The notes: generated by a model not told the origin, from the letters alone. A stretch of DNA of 40,460 nucleotides from Hafnia paralvei ATCC 29927 (GCF_001655005.1 NZ_LXET01000045.1:1-40460); one strand, 5' to 3'; counted from the stretch's first letter, positions 1 to 8,237 are shown. Numbers and translations are program-made.

Positions 1-6
1 TTCTGC

Positions 7-82
7 GGGTCGTTAGCTCAGTTGGTAGAGCAGTTGACTTTTAATCAATTGGTCGCAGGTTCGAATCCCGCACGACCCACCA
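7..82 (+). tRNA. lysV: tRNA-Lys (UUU)
   Basis: A 76-nt cloverleaf with an encoded CCA end. The acceptor stem pairs GGGTCGT with ACGACCC, the D-arm carries AGCTCAGTTGGTAGAGC, the anticodon TTT lies at 40-42 in the loop CTTTTAA, and the T-arm contains GGTTCGAATCC. It decodes AAA and AAG. The symbol lysV is inferred from position: in E. coli lysV lies upstream of the ypeB-ligA-zipA segment, as here. The start of its transcription unit may lie outside the window. Confidence 0.97.
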
Positions 83-129
83 TTCAGATAAAACAATAAG
101 CGCCGAGAGGCGTTTTTTTGTTTTTGTAC
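65..129 (+). repeat. tRNA-tail direct repeat, copy 1
   Basis: The 65 bp from the T-arm of the tRNA (ATCCCGCACGACCCACCA) through the trailer and terminator recur at 235-299. I see one difference between the copies: A at 96 versus T at 266. This copy is the functional tRNA end. Confidence 0.92.
101..119 (+). terminator. Rho-independent terminator of the tRNA gene
   Basis: A CGCC stem, GAGA tetraloop and GGCG, followed directly by seven T residues, 18 nt after the tRNA CCA end. The same hairpin and T-tract recur at 271-289 as part of the direct repeat. Confidence 0.85.
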
Positions 130-153
130 CCTGTGCAAAATCGTGAGGAATGA

Positions 154-218
154 GAACCTGGAGCAGGTTCGAGTCGAACGAAGTAAGACAACGTTGCGTT
201 AGCAACGGCCCGAAGGGC
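154..218 (+). other. Structured spacer between the two tRNA-tail repeats
   Basis: Three consecutive short stem-loops: GAACCTG/CAGGTTC (154-170, loop GAG), CGTTGC/GCAACG (192-207, loop GTTA) and GCCC/GGGC (208-218, loop GAA). The density of hairpins right after a tRNA resembles the processed trailer repeats of the E. coli tyrT operon (rtT) in layout. Whether the RNA accumulates is unknown, since the first terminator would limit transcription into it. Confidence 0.5.
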
Positions 219-234
219 GAGGCACAGCCGAGTC

Positions 235-299
235 ATCCCGCACGACCCACCATTCAGATAAAACATTAAGCGCCGAGAGGCGTTTTTTTGTTTTTGTAC
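235..299 (+). repeat. tRNA-tail direct repeat, copy 2 (tRNA remnant plus terminator)
   Basis: Contains only the last 18 nt of a tRNA-Lys, the trailer and a second CGCC-GAGA-GGCG-T7 terminator (271-289). There is no tRNA body in front of it, so it encodes no functional tRNA. It may be the scar of a collapsed tandem tRNA copy, an rtT-like repeat, or an attachment-site remnant. Confidence 0.88.
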
Positions 300-352
300 A
301 TAGCCCTCTCCCGCCAATATGACATCTTCGACACACTCAATTCTATTTATCA

Positions 353-1024
353 CTACCAGGCCCAAAGCACCATCCCCAACAAAATCATAACTCCCACAAA
401 TACCACCCATCCAGAAGAGCGAACGGGGATTCGCATACTTTTAGGCACCCACCCCTGCGGAATGAGTCCAAAGAGAGGCTTAGGGTCTGTTACTGAGGTG
501 ATTTTATTCTCTGTCTCATCAGGTTTCACATTCACCACAGGATTCTGAGCGGCAACAGCCAAATAATTCTCCAACGGGGATCGCACTACATTAGACGCCT
601 GCGAACTAGGACTTAGGCCACCTAGCGCTTTATCCAACCCCTGATTAACCTGTAAAGCATGCTGAATTTCACTTTTACTCATCAGCGCCTTGGCGGTATC
701 TCCAATCACCACAGGTTGAGTACTCTGCATATCAGCCGCTACCGTACGCGTAGCTGCTGTGCCCTCAGGGCGGTTACTCTGTATCAGAGAGGAAGGTTGG
801 GAAGGTTTGGCTCCGGTATTAAGTTGGCGCAGCAGGGTTCTTTCCTGCTGTAACGAAGTCAACGCACGAATCAATGTTTCACGTTGCTGAGGAGAGATGT
901 CCTTTCTATCAAGCAAGTTAAGCAGCTGATCGATTTTAACCGTCAACATGTCTGCCGTAAGCTTCTCGCCATGTAACGTGGATAAAGCATCTGGCCGCGC
1001 ATTTACCGGAGGTATGATGTTCAT
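353..1024 (-). CDS. Unrecognised tail-anchored membrane protein (223 aa)
   Basis: I do not recognise this protein. The start ATG at 1024 has an AGG 6 nt upstream. There is no signal peptide. Residues about 22-70 are predicted helical and rich in Leu, Gln and Arg, possibly a short coiled coil. The middle (about 70-190) is Ser/Gln/Pro/Asn-rich and low in hydrophobics. A single strongly hydrophobic segment (about 203-223) ends the protein at WAW. This is the layout of a C-tail-anchored protein with most of its mass in the cytoplasm. It lies 267 bp downstream of the ToxR/CadC-like regulator on the same strand and next to the pga operon, so a joint role in surface or biofilm control is conceivable. 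Nothing in the sequence proves this. Confidence 0.7.
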   Translation of the reverse strand: MNIIPPVNARPDALSTLHGEKLTADMLTVKIDQLLNLLDRKDISPQQRETLIRALTSLQQERTLLRQLNTGAKPSQPSSLIQSNRPEGTAATRTVAADMQSTQPVVIGDTAKALMSKSEIQHALQVNQGLDKALGGLSPSSQASNVVRSPLENYLAVAAQNPVVNVKPDETENKITSVTDPKPLFGLIPQGWVPKSMRIPVRSSGWVVFVGVMILLGMVLWAW

Positions 1025-1291
1025 AATGCCTACTTGAGATATCAGCTACCGTGTTCTAGAGAAAGACTAGGCTATCCTAGATGGATTTTACAGTCCCTTT
1101 CGTACTGTTTCATATACCTATATACGGCAAAAACCACGTATAACTTTAATAATATTATCGATTGCTAAATTAACGTCTTCAGATGAAACATAAAATATAA
1201 ACTTTACAGATTATAAACTTATAATTTCACATATATTGAGAGGAATCTTATTGCAAATAATATAAATGTTAAAATTAAAAATAAATAGTCA

Positions 1292-2008
1292 CTATTTTTC
1301 TACAGTTTCATTTTCAGATAATTTGACCTTAGTACATACAAGTGAAAATTGCTCTTCGCCATGCCATGAATACTTACAAACAAATCTATAATCATCAGAG
1401 ATGATTGCACTATCTCCCCCTTGTTTGGCTGTAGAGATTAACGAATTCGGAATATCATCGCGTGCTTTACTTTTTAGTAAAATGGGCAATGTTGATGTCC
1501 CACCATGCCACAACACTCCACAGATAAAACATAATATCCCAATAGTTACACTTCCACTCCAGCGTTTTATTCCATAGACATCGTTATTAACTTGGCGAAT
1601 ATTTTGCGTTTTAGGCTTATTGACTTCCGATGAAAAGGTACTCTGTTGTTTCTTCTCCGAAACGCTATTCTCTTGATGGGTAGGATCATTATTTACTATC
1701 GGCTCCAAAGAGAAAAGTTCTGGATGTTCGATTTGATACCCCATGCGGGGTATCGTTTGAATCAACGTGAAATCCTTATCTCCCAGCTTACGTCGAATTG
1801 ATTTCATCGTTTGATTAATCGTCGCATCAGCGCTGTAAGTCCCGCTCCAAACATGTGAAATGATCTCACGACGAGTGACACAGAGAGGTGCTCGTTCTAA
1901 AAGCAGACATAGCATTTGATATTCTTTACTGCGTAATGTGTGTTCCTCTCCATCTACAGTAACAATTTTATGCGTTAGCGTACTAATCGTTATTTTCCCT
2001 TGTTTCAT
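1292..2008 (-). CDS. Membrane-bound winged-helix transcriptional regulator, ToxR/CadC type (238 aa)
   Basis: Residues about 5-95 form an OmpR/PhoB-type winged helix: LRSKEYQMLCLLLERA, then VTRREIISHVW, the recognition-helix region INQTMKSIRRKLGD and the wing IQTIPRMGYQI. A polar linker (about 100-148, rich in Gln, Ser, Asn) leads to one transmembrane segment (about 151-168) and a periplasmic tail of only about 70 residues with two cysteines (about 211 and 225) that could form a disulfide. CadC has a far larger sensor domain, so this is a compact version. It is transcribed divergently from pgaA across a 479-bp gap and is a natural candidate regulator of pga or of the neighbouring unknown gene. 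E. coli has a diguanylate cyclase gene at the corresponding place beside pgaA. The signal it senses is unknown. Confidence 0.85.
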   Translation of the reverse strand: MKQGKITISTLTHKIVTVDGEEHTLRSKEYQMLCLLLERAPLCVTRREIISHVWSGTYSADATINQTMKSIRRKLGDKDFTLIQTIPRMGYQIEHPELFSLEPIVNNDPTHQENSVSEKKQQSTFSSEVNKPKTQNIRQVNNDVYGIKRWSGSVTIGILCFICGVLWHGGTSTLPILLKSKARDDIPNSLISTAKQGGDSAIISDDYRFVCKYSWHGEEQFSLVCTKVKLSENETVEK

Positions 2009-2487
2009 CTAAAGCTCCTACCTGGAAAATCCCTCACATTATCAATATTCACACATGCGAGATAATTCCTATTCATGATGAAGAAAATTTCGTGATTATT
2101 TTATTGAAAATGTCATATGAAAATAAAAATACATCCCATTGCCTACATCCATTTTCACCTTCAACTTTCCATTATTATTTTACGCAGATACCGCCTTATA
2201 ACAAGAGAGCAAAGCATCGCTGAACATTAACATCACAGGATTATACTTTTTTTCACTCCACTATTAATTCGGTGCATGAAATCATTACTAGGATTCTCTC
2301 GTTATAGAACAATTGGCTACAAATGAAGTTAAGGGAATTTTCTTAGGTAATTAGTCCATATGCATATATGCACCTAATTCATTAAAGCTAAGATTTTATT
2401 TACCACAAATAGCCTAATGAGAAATCATGTACTTTATTTCTGCCTTCACCGCACCGTAATCCAGTAACAACAGAAAAGGTATCGTTT
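2009..2487. promoter_or_regulatory. Divergent intergenic region between the regulator and pgaABCD
   Basis: A 479-bp AT-rich region without a credible gene; it must carry the promoters of both units. A perfect 12-bp palindrome TGCATATATGCA lies at 2361-2372, inside the alternating run CATATGCATATATG. It is flanked by TTAGGT (2343-2348) and ACCTAA (2372-2377) in inverted orientation, a plausible operator for the neighbouring winged-helix protein. The pgaA ribosome-binding site is AAAAGG at 2474-2479. No GGA motif occurs in the last 150 nt before pgaA. Confidence 0.55.
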
Positions 2488-4425
2488 GTGAGTTATTTAA
2501 ACCCTCGTTGGGAAAACGTGGCGTTTGCGGCCTTCCTGATATTACCCACTGTTCCATATCCAGTCTGCGCAGCTATCGTGGAAGAGCCTTCAGTTTCTGA
2601 GCTAATGGCGTTAGGCGCGCCAACGCTGGCCTGGGACAAAATCCAAAAGAAACCACAGCTGAACCAAAAACTTCAAGCAGAAGAAATCGCTCAGCATAGA
2701 CTGAGCCTTTACCTGCGTTGGGGGTTGGACGAAAGTCGCAATGATAATGGCCCGCAGCGTCTCATCTCTCTCAATGAGACCGTTAATAACGAGCAAGAAT
2801 TTCTTACGACTTATACACGTAAAAACGCTTCGGCATACCTTCAGGTTCTAGGCGATCAAATCGTCGCATTGAGTGCCAAAGGCGATGCTCGTATGGCTAT
2901 CGTTCGTGCGGATGAACTCGAGAAACTCACAGCGTTGCCTGCCTACGTCAGCGTCGCTCGCGGCGATGCATTTATGCAGTTGGAACAGCCCGAGAAAGCC
3001 GTGGCTAGTTATGAATATGCTTTAACTCACGCTTTACCTGGAGAGATCGACCCGATTCCCACACAAGAAATGCTGTTCTATGCCCTATTAGACTGTGGTC
3101 GTTATGAGCAAGCTGAAAAGCTGTTGTCCGATCTTGAGCCTAATACACCGCAATGGGTCAGACTCAGCGCCGCACCTGGCCTCGTAAATCCAGACTACGC
3201 TACGGTCAAGAAAATGCGGGCGCAATATACGCTGTACAGCGGAAACATCACGCTGGGCCAACGGCAAATTGACAACTTGGTTCACTCTGCGCCAATGAAT
3301 GATGACCTGCTTACCACACAGGCTCAAGCCTATCTGCTACGAGACTTACCGACACACTCAGCCCAGGCCTATCGTATTGCACTGAATCAAACGCCAGACA
3401 GCCTAGAGGCACGTGCCGGACTTGGCGAAGCCTCTCTGGCACGCCGTGATTTTGAGCTTAGCCAAACCATTTATCAGCAATTATCTCATGGTTTTGAAGA
3501 TAACCATTCGGTTACCCAGTTTGTTGATCACTATCAGCATGAGCAACTGCCCTATTTTACTTCCGACGCGAGCGGCGGACGTGGTAACGGCACACTGAGC
3601 GATTATGACTGGCAAATAGATAGCCACTTATATTCGGCGCCGATTCAGCAAAACTGGCGGCTGTTTGCACATCAATTTACCGGCCGAGGGAAAACAGAAG
3701 AAGGCACACCGCTACGCGTACGTAACGGTGCTGGTATAGATTTTCGAGCTACTCAGTGGCTGAATACTTTAGAAATCAACCGTAGCAATGGTAGCGCTGC
3801 GAAAACTGGGGTCGCGACCCAACTTAGCTATTTGCCTTCCGACCATTGGCAATTCGATGTTGGATACGATAACAACAGCAATGAACTCGCATGGAAAGCC
3901 TACGATAACGGTATCAGCAGCAAGCAAACTACCGCCGCCGTACATTATCAAACCGACAGCACCCGTTCTGCCGAGCTTAGCTATCAAAACCAGCGCTTAA
4001 GCGACGGCAATCTTAGCCAGACGTGGCAGGCCTCTGCAACACAGATGGTATGGACGAAACCACGCCATCGACTGGATGCCTCGCTGGCGCTTTCCACCAG
4101 CAGCAACCGCTTATCTGATGCTGAATATTTCAGCCCTGAACGCGACTATTCGGCCGGAGTCACCCTGTTACATCAATGGACGCCCTTGCAATCCTCGCGG
4201 CGCCATTTTACCCAGCGTACCTACCTCACCGCAGGTGAATATCAGCAGCGTCATTTTGGCAATAGCCTGTTTGCCGAACTCAGACTCGAGCATCAGTGGG
4301 CACTCACTGCCTATTCAGAACTCACCTATGGCATCGGAATTAATACTCATCGCTACGACGAATCGCGCGAAAACAGAACCCTTTTTTATCTGTCACTGAC
4401 ACTACCTCTAGGAAGCGCGCTATGA
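2488..4425 (+). CDS. pgaA: PgaA, poly-beta-1,6-N-acetylglucosamine export porin (short form)
   Basis: Outer-membrane exporter of PNAG. The start is GTG at 2488 with AAAAGG upstream. A Sec-type signal peptide probably ends near VCA-A (residue about 28). Residues about 30-340 are helical with TPR-like repeats, for example GDAFMQLEQPEKAVASYEYAL and GLGEASLARRDFELSQTIYQQ. From about residue 352 the pattern changes to alternating amphipathic strands typical of the C-terminal beta-barrel, ending in LFYLSLTLPLGSAL. The protein has 645 aa, against roughly 800 for E. coli PgaA; the barrel is of usual size, so the shortening falls in the periplasmic TPR superhelix that is thought to recruit PgaB. It overlaps pgaB by 4 bp (ATGA). 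Identity rests on domain layout and the operon. Confidence 0.88.
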   Translation: MSYLNPRWENVAFAAFLILPTVPYPVCAAIVEEPSVSELMALGAPTLAWDKIQKKPQLNQKLQAEEIAQHRLSLYLRWGLDESRNDNGPQRLISLNETVNNEQEFLTTYTRKNASAYLQVLGDQIVALSAKGDARMAIVRADELEKLTALPAYVSVARGDAFMQLEQPEKAVASYEYALTHALPGEIDPIPTQEMLFYALLDCGRYEQAEKLLSDLEPNTPQWVRLSAAPGLVNPDYATVKKMRAQYTLYSGNITLGQRQIDNLVHSAPMNDDLLTTQAQAYLLRDLPTHSAQAYRIALNQTPDSLEARAGLGEASLARRDFELSQTIYQQLSHGFEDNHSVTQFVDHYQHEQLPYFTSDASGGRGNGTLSDYDWQIDSHLYSAPIQQNWRLFAHQFTGRGKTEEGTPLRVRNGAGIDFRATQWLNTLEINRSNGSAAKTGVATQLSYLPSDHWQFDVGYDNNSNELAWKAYDNGISSKQTTAAVHYQTDSTRSAELSYQNQRLSDGNLSQTWQASATQMVWTKPRHRLDASLALSTSSNRLSDAEYFSPERDYSAGVTLLHQWTPLQSSRRHFTQRTYLTAGEYQQRHFGNSLFAELRLEHQWALTAYSELTYGIGINTHRYDESRENRTLFYLSLTLPLGSAL

Positions 4426-6536
4426 CGTCTATTATTCGTTTAATTACCGCTCTTATCTTGAGCATCATGTTGTTTCAAGGCGCTTTTGCCGCTGAACAAT
4501 TGCCTCCGATTGATATTCAGCCGCCGGCCGATCCCGACGACGGCGTCACCTTTCGCGTATTAGCGTTTCATGACGTGCGAGATAATCTACGTGCCAGCTT
4601 TGAAACCTATCCGGATGCCACCGCCATAGATACAAAAACACTGGCCTCGGTGTTTGCATGGCTAAAAGAAAATGATTATCACATGATATCCGTTGACCAA
4701 ATCATTGCAGCGCGCCAAGGAAAAAAGAAGTTGCCACCGCGCTCGGTGCTGCTTAGCTTCGACGATGGGTATCGCAGTTTTTATACTCACGTATTTCCAC
4801 TGCTGAAAGCCTACGGATACCCTGCAGTTCAAGCGTTGATTACCGATTGGGTAAATCATCCCGCTGATGAAAAAATCAAAATCAGCGCCACGGTGACTTT
4901 ACCTGGCGACTATTTTCTCAACTGGGCCGAAGTCGCTGAGATGCAGCGTTCTGGACTGGTCGAGTTCGCCTCTCACACTCACAATCTACACCACGGAATG
5001 CTGGCAAACCCTCAGGGTAATGAATTACCTGCCGCTACCGCATTACGCTATTTAAGCGATGAAAAACGCTATGAAACCGAGAATGAATATACCCAAAGGG
5101 TCAGAGACGATCTGGCTACCAGCGCTCATCTAATTCAGCAATATACGGGTAAAGCCCCGCGTATCATGGTCTGGCCCTATGGCGCGTATCATCAACCGGT
5201 GCAGGCAATTGCTCGTAGTTTGGGCATGCCGATTATGTTTACTCTGGATTCTGGCGCAAATTCCCCTTCCGTTCCGCTAGATAAAATTACGCGCATTCTG
5301 ATCGGCTATGACACCACCACATCATTGCTCAAGCAGGAACTCAGAGCACCAGCCAAATATAACGGTAATATCTATCCCGTTGAACGTGTCGTGCATGTCG
5401 ATTTAGATTATGTCTATGACCCCGATCCACGCCAGCAGGATAAAAACTTATCCTGTCTGCTGGATCGTATTAAGGATTTAGCGCCAACCAGTGTTTATCT
5501 TCAGGCTTTTGCCGATCCTGACGGCAGCGGCCTGATCAAAGAAGTTTACTTCCCTAACAGCGTCTTGCCTATGCGAGCCGACCTCTTCAGCCGCGTATCG
5601 TGGCAGTTACAGACGCGTACTCACGTCAATGTTTTCGCGTGGATGCCAGTGCTCAGCTTTGCTCTGCCGAAAAGCAATCCCGCCGCGGATAAATGGGTAA
5701 CCTCTACCCACAGCCAGACGCGCGCGAGTATGTCACCCTACCCGCGGCTCAGCCCATTTGAGCCAGACGTCCGCGCGACCATCACGCAGCTTTATCATGA
5801 TCTAGCACGCTACACGCCATTTCAGGGAATTCTGTTCCATGATGACGCCGCGCTCAGCGATGATGAAGACACTCGTCCTGCCGCGCTAGCCCAATACCGA
5901 GCATGGGGGCTACCTGATGACATTAGCAAGATCAAAGCAGATCCCACGCTAATACGCATATGGACAGATAAAAAGACCGATTTCTTGATTAGTTTTACGC
6001 AGCAGCTTGCCGGTGAAGCGCAAAAGAATCAGTTCGCCAGTGCCAACATGATGACCGCCCGCAATCTATATGCGCAGCCAGTGATGGAGGAAACGGCTGA
6101 ACACTGGTATGCCCAAAGCCTGCCAAAGTTCTTGGCTAGCTACGATTACACCGCGCTAATGGCAATGCCTTTTATGGAGTCTTCTGCAACACCCGATCGT
6201 TGGTTAACTCAGCTGTATCAGAAGGTCGCTGCGCAGCCTCTGGGTATCCAAAAAACTGTTTTTGAGCTGCAAAGTCACGATTGGAGAAAGAAACAGCCTA
6301 TTGATAGCCATGTTCTGTTGCACCAACTCACGCTATTACGCGCACTTGGAGCACGGCATCTCGGTTATTACCCAGACGATTTCCTCAACAATCAGCCGAA
6401 TACTGAAATAATTCGCCCATTGATGTCGGCACAAAGTGACGTCATTGAGCGTAAACCGCTACCCAAATGCCACAGCCAGATAGTGCAAGAGGGAGTTAAA
6501 AAGCCAAGCATCAAACAGTGGAGAACGGCACCATGA
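4422..6536 (+). CDS. pgaB: PgaB, poly-beta-1,6-N-acetylglucosamine N-deacetylase
   Basis: Two-domain periplasmic enzyme of 704 aa (E. coli about 672). The N-terminal polysaccharide-deacetylase (CE4) domain spans about 40-300, with the metal-site motif LSFDDGYRSF (D114, D115) and histidines in ASHTHNLHH (about H185, H190). The C-terminal glycoside-hydrolase-like domain (about 330-680) carries HVDLDYVYDPDP, LQAFADPDGSG and LFHDDAALSD, all typical of PgaB. It trims a fraction of N-acetyl groups, which is needed for export through PgaA. Odd point: the N-terminus is an ordinary signal peptide with predicted cleavage AFA-AEQ and no lipobox cysteine, whereas E. coli PgaB is an outer-membrane lipoprotein. 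Overlaps pgaA and pgaC by 4 bp each, so translational coupling is likely. Confidence 0.96.
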   Translation: MTSIIRLITALILSIMLFQGAFAAEQLPPIDIQPPADPDDGVTFRVLAFHDVRDNLRASFETYPDATAIDTKTLASVFAWLKENDYHMISVDQIIAARQGKKKLPPRSVLLSFDDGYRSFYTHVFPLLKAYGYPAVQALITDWVNHPADEKIKISATVTLPGDYFLNWAEVAEMQRSGLVEFASHTHNLHHGMLANPQGNELPAATALRYLSDEKRYETENEYTQRVRDDLATSAHLIQQYTGKAPRIMVWPYGAYHQPVQAIARSLGMPIMFTLDSGANSPSVPLDKITRILIGYDTTTSLLKQELRAPAKYNGNIYPVERVVHVDLDYVYDPDPRQQDKNLSCLLDRIKDLAPTSVYLQAFADPDGSGLIKEVYFPNSVLPMRADLFSRVSWQLQTRTHVNVFAWMPVLSFALPKSNPAADKWVTSTHSQTRASMSPYPRLSPFEPDVRATITQLYHDLARYTPFQGILFHDDAALSDDEDTRPAALAQYRAWGLPDDISKIKADPTLIRIWTDKKTDFLISFTQQLAGEAQKNQFASANMMTARNLYAQPVMEETAEHWYAQSLPKFLASYDYTALMAMPFMESSATPDRWLTQLYQKVAAQPLGIQKTVFELQSHDWRKKQPIDSHVLLHQLTLLRALGARHLGYYPDDFLNNQPNTEIIRPLMSAQSDVIERKPLPKCHSQIVQEGVKKPSIKQWRTAP

Positions 6537-7810
6537 GCCACTTTTTCACATCCGATATTCCAACGTTACTGTTTGGCTTTGTTTTCTATTATCCCTTTTT
6601 CATGGCTTGGCTATGGATGCTAGGCGGGCTGATCTATTTCGTGGCTTACGAGCGGCACGATGATTTCACTCATCCTGATTTCTCTGAAGCAGTCACCCCA
6701 CGCATCTCGATCATTGTGCCCTGCTATAACGAAGAGCAAAACGTACGTGAAGTCATCAGCCACTTGCAGACTCTCAACTATCCAGACTATGAAGTGCTGG
6801 CAGTCAATGATGGAAGCAAAGATCGCACCGGTGAGATCCTCAATGAATTAGTCGCGCAATTTCCAACTTTAGTGGCTATTCATCAGGATAAAAACCAAGG
6901 AAAAGCCGTAGGACTGAATACGGCTGCGCAGCTCGCTACCGGGGATTTTATTCTCTGCATGGATGGCGATGCGTTACTTGACGCGAACGCACTGCACTTT
7001 TTAGTTCGTCATTTCGTTAAGCATCCGCGCATGGGGGCAGTCACGGGGAATCCACGCATTCGCAATCGCACCTCATTGCTGGGACGCATGCAGGTAGGTG
7101 AATTCTCCTCAACGGTCGGACTCATCAAGCGCTGTCAGCAAGTGTTTGGCCGCCTGTTTACGGTATCTGGCGTTATCGCCCTATTCCGTAAAAGTGCTCT
7201 TGAAGAAGTCGGTTACTGGAGCGTGGATATGCTGACAGAAGATATTGATATCAGTTGGAAATTACAGACTCATGGCTGGGAAATCAGCTATGAGCCACGA
7301 GCACTGACATGGATATTAACCCCCGAAACCCTCATGGGTCTTTATCGGCAACGCCTGCGCTGGTCAAAAGGCGGCGTACAAACCGTATTTAAATATTTTC
7401 CTGCCATGTTTACACCGCGTAACCGCATGATGCTGCCGCTGTTTTGCGAGTATGTAGTGAGTATTTTTTGGGCCTACTGCATGGCATTTGCATTCCTGCT
7501 GATGTTTGCCGATGTCTTTTTTCTATTGCCAACCAAATGGCAGATCTCGGTCGTACCGGTCTGGAACGGAATGGTGCTTGGGGTGACCTGTCTGCTGCAA
7601 CTGCTGGTGAGTTGCCTAATCGACCGCCGTTACGATCGCGGAATTTTGAAGTGCTATCTATGGACGATTTGGTATCCATTAATCTTTTGGTTAATCAACG
7701 TGGTAACCAGTTTGGTTGCCGTTCCCTCCGTGCTGTTTCGCCGCCAAGGTGCGCGAGCAGTGTGGGTTAGTCCTGACAGGGGTATTCAACATGGAAAATC
7801 CGATCATTGA
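6533..7810 (+). CDS. pgaC: PgaC, PNAG synthase (GT2 glycosyltransferase)
   Basis: Inner-membrane processive glycosyltransferase that polymerises UDP-GlcNAc. I place the start at ATG 6533, overlapping the pgaB stop as ATGA, with TGGAGA upstream; an in-frame ATG at 6518 is less likely. The 425 aa show hydrophobic segments at about 10-38, then the GT2 domain with VNDGSKD (D93), CMDGDALLD (D144, D146), LTEDIDISW (D237) and QRLRW (273-277), and C-terminal membrane segments from about 300. These are the UDP-binding, catalytic and QxxRW motifs of processive synthases. It works with PgaD, and in E. coli the pair is activated by c-di-GMP. The end overlaps pgaD by 20 bp. Confidence 0.96.
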   Translation: MSHFFTSDIPTLLFGFVFYYPFFMAWLWMLGGLIYFVAYERHDDFTHPDFSEAVTPRISIIVPCYNEEQNVREVISHLQTLNYPDYEVLAVNDGSKDRTGEILNELVAQFPTLVAIHQDKNQGKAVGLNTAAQLATGDFILCMDGDALLDANALHFLVRHFVKHPRMGAVTGNPRIRNRTSLLGRMQVGEFSSTVGLIKRCQQVFGRLFTVSGVIALFRKSALEEVGYWSVDMLTEDIDISWKLQTHGWEISYEPRALTWILTPETLMGLYRQRLRWSKGGVQTVFKYFPAMFTPRNRMMLPLFCEYVVSIFWAYCMAFAFLLMFADVFFLLPTKWQISVVPVWNGMVLGVTCLLQLLVSCLIDRRYDRGILKCYLWTIWYPLIFWLINVVTSLVAVPSVLFRRQGARAVWVSPDRGIQHGKSDH

Positions 7811-8195
7811 AGTATCAGCCAAAAGCTTTCTCACGGCTTCCAAGGTGAACAAACGCCAGAGAATGCTGCTATATATTTGGTTTGGTTTTGGACAGCCGCT
7901 GTTGATTATTGGCGTTTGGCTTGCCATTGTCTTCTTTCTCTACAGCTATCTGCTCAACAGCCACGATTTGCTCAGCAACCTGAACCGGCTGGGTGATTAC
8001 AGCCTCATTATTATATCGATGGGGATAATTCTGGCGCTGTGGTTTGCGCTGCGCTATCTATGGAAAGTATTGATAATGATGCGTAACCATGAACTACAGC
8101 AACGCATTGGTGAAACTCATCCGCAGCAGGCGCACCGTATTGTTAAAGTCATGCATGATGAGGCTGGCAACATTACCCATATCCAGCCACAGTAA
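7791..8195 (+). CDS. pgaD: PgaD, PNAG synthase accessory subunit
   Basis: A 134-aa inner-membrane protein with two transmembrane segments (about residues 30-53 and 66-90) and a short cytoplasmic C-terminus, as in E. coli PgaD (137 aa). Start ATG 7791 has AGGGG at 7778-7782. The longer open frame reaching back to 7716 lies inside pgaC and is not needed. PgaD is required for PgaC activity and takes part in c-di-GMP sensing in E. coli. It is the last gene of the operon and a terminator follows. Confidence 0.92.
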   Translation: MENPIIEVSAKSFLTASKVNKRQRMLLYIWFGFGQPLLIIGVWLAIVFFLYSYLLNSHDLLSNLNRLGDYSLIIISMGIILALWFALRYLWKVLIMMRNHELQQRIGETHPQQAHRIVKVMHDEAGNITHIQPQ

Positions 8196-8214
8196 AAATC
8201 CAAGGTAAAAATAA

Positions 8215-8237
8215 GGGCAGTTTTCACTGCCCTTCTT
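8215..8237 (+). terminator. Terminator of the pgaABCD operon
   Basis: GGGCAG, loop TTTTCA, CTGCCC, then TTCTT. It lies 20 nt past the pgaD stop and abuts the convergent ypeB stop, so it may serve both directions. Confidence 0.75.

Noticed and set aside
235..299. Second tRNA gene
   Set aside because: Only the last 18 nt of the tRNA are present; no D-arm or anticodon arm.
84..410. Open frame of 108 codons on the minus strand across the tRNA repeats
   Set aside because: It reads through the tRNA-tail repeats and both terminators on the opposite strand, and its product has no protein-like pattern.
288..548. Plus-strand frame of 86 codons
   Set aside because: Mostly antisense to the tail-anchored protein gene and without a ribosome-binding site.
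65..8210. Genomic island integrated at the tRNA-Lys gene
   Set aside because: No integrase, and the duplicated tRNA end lies only 170 bp away rather than at the far side of the pga block.
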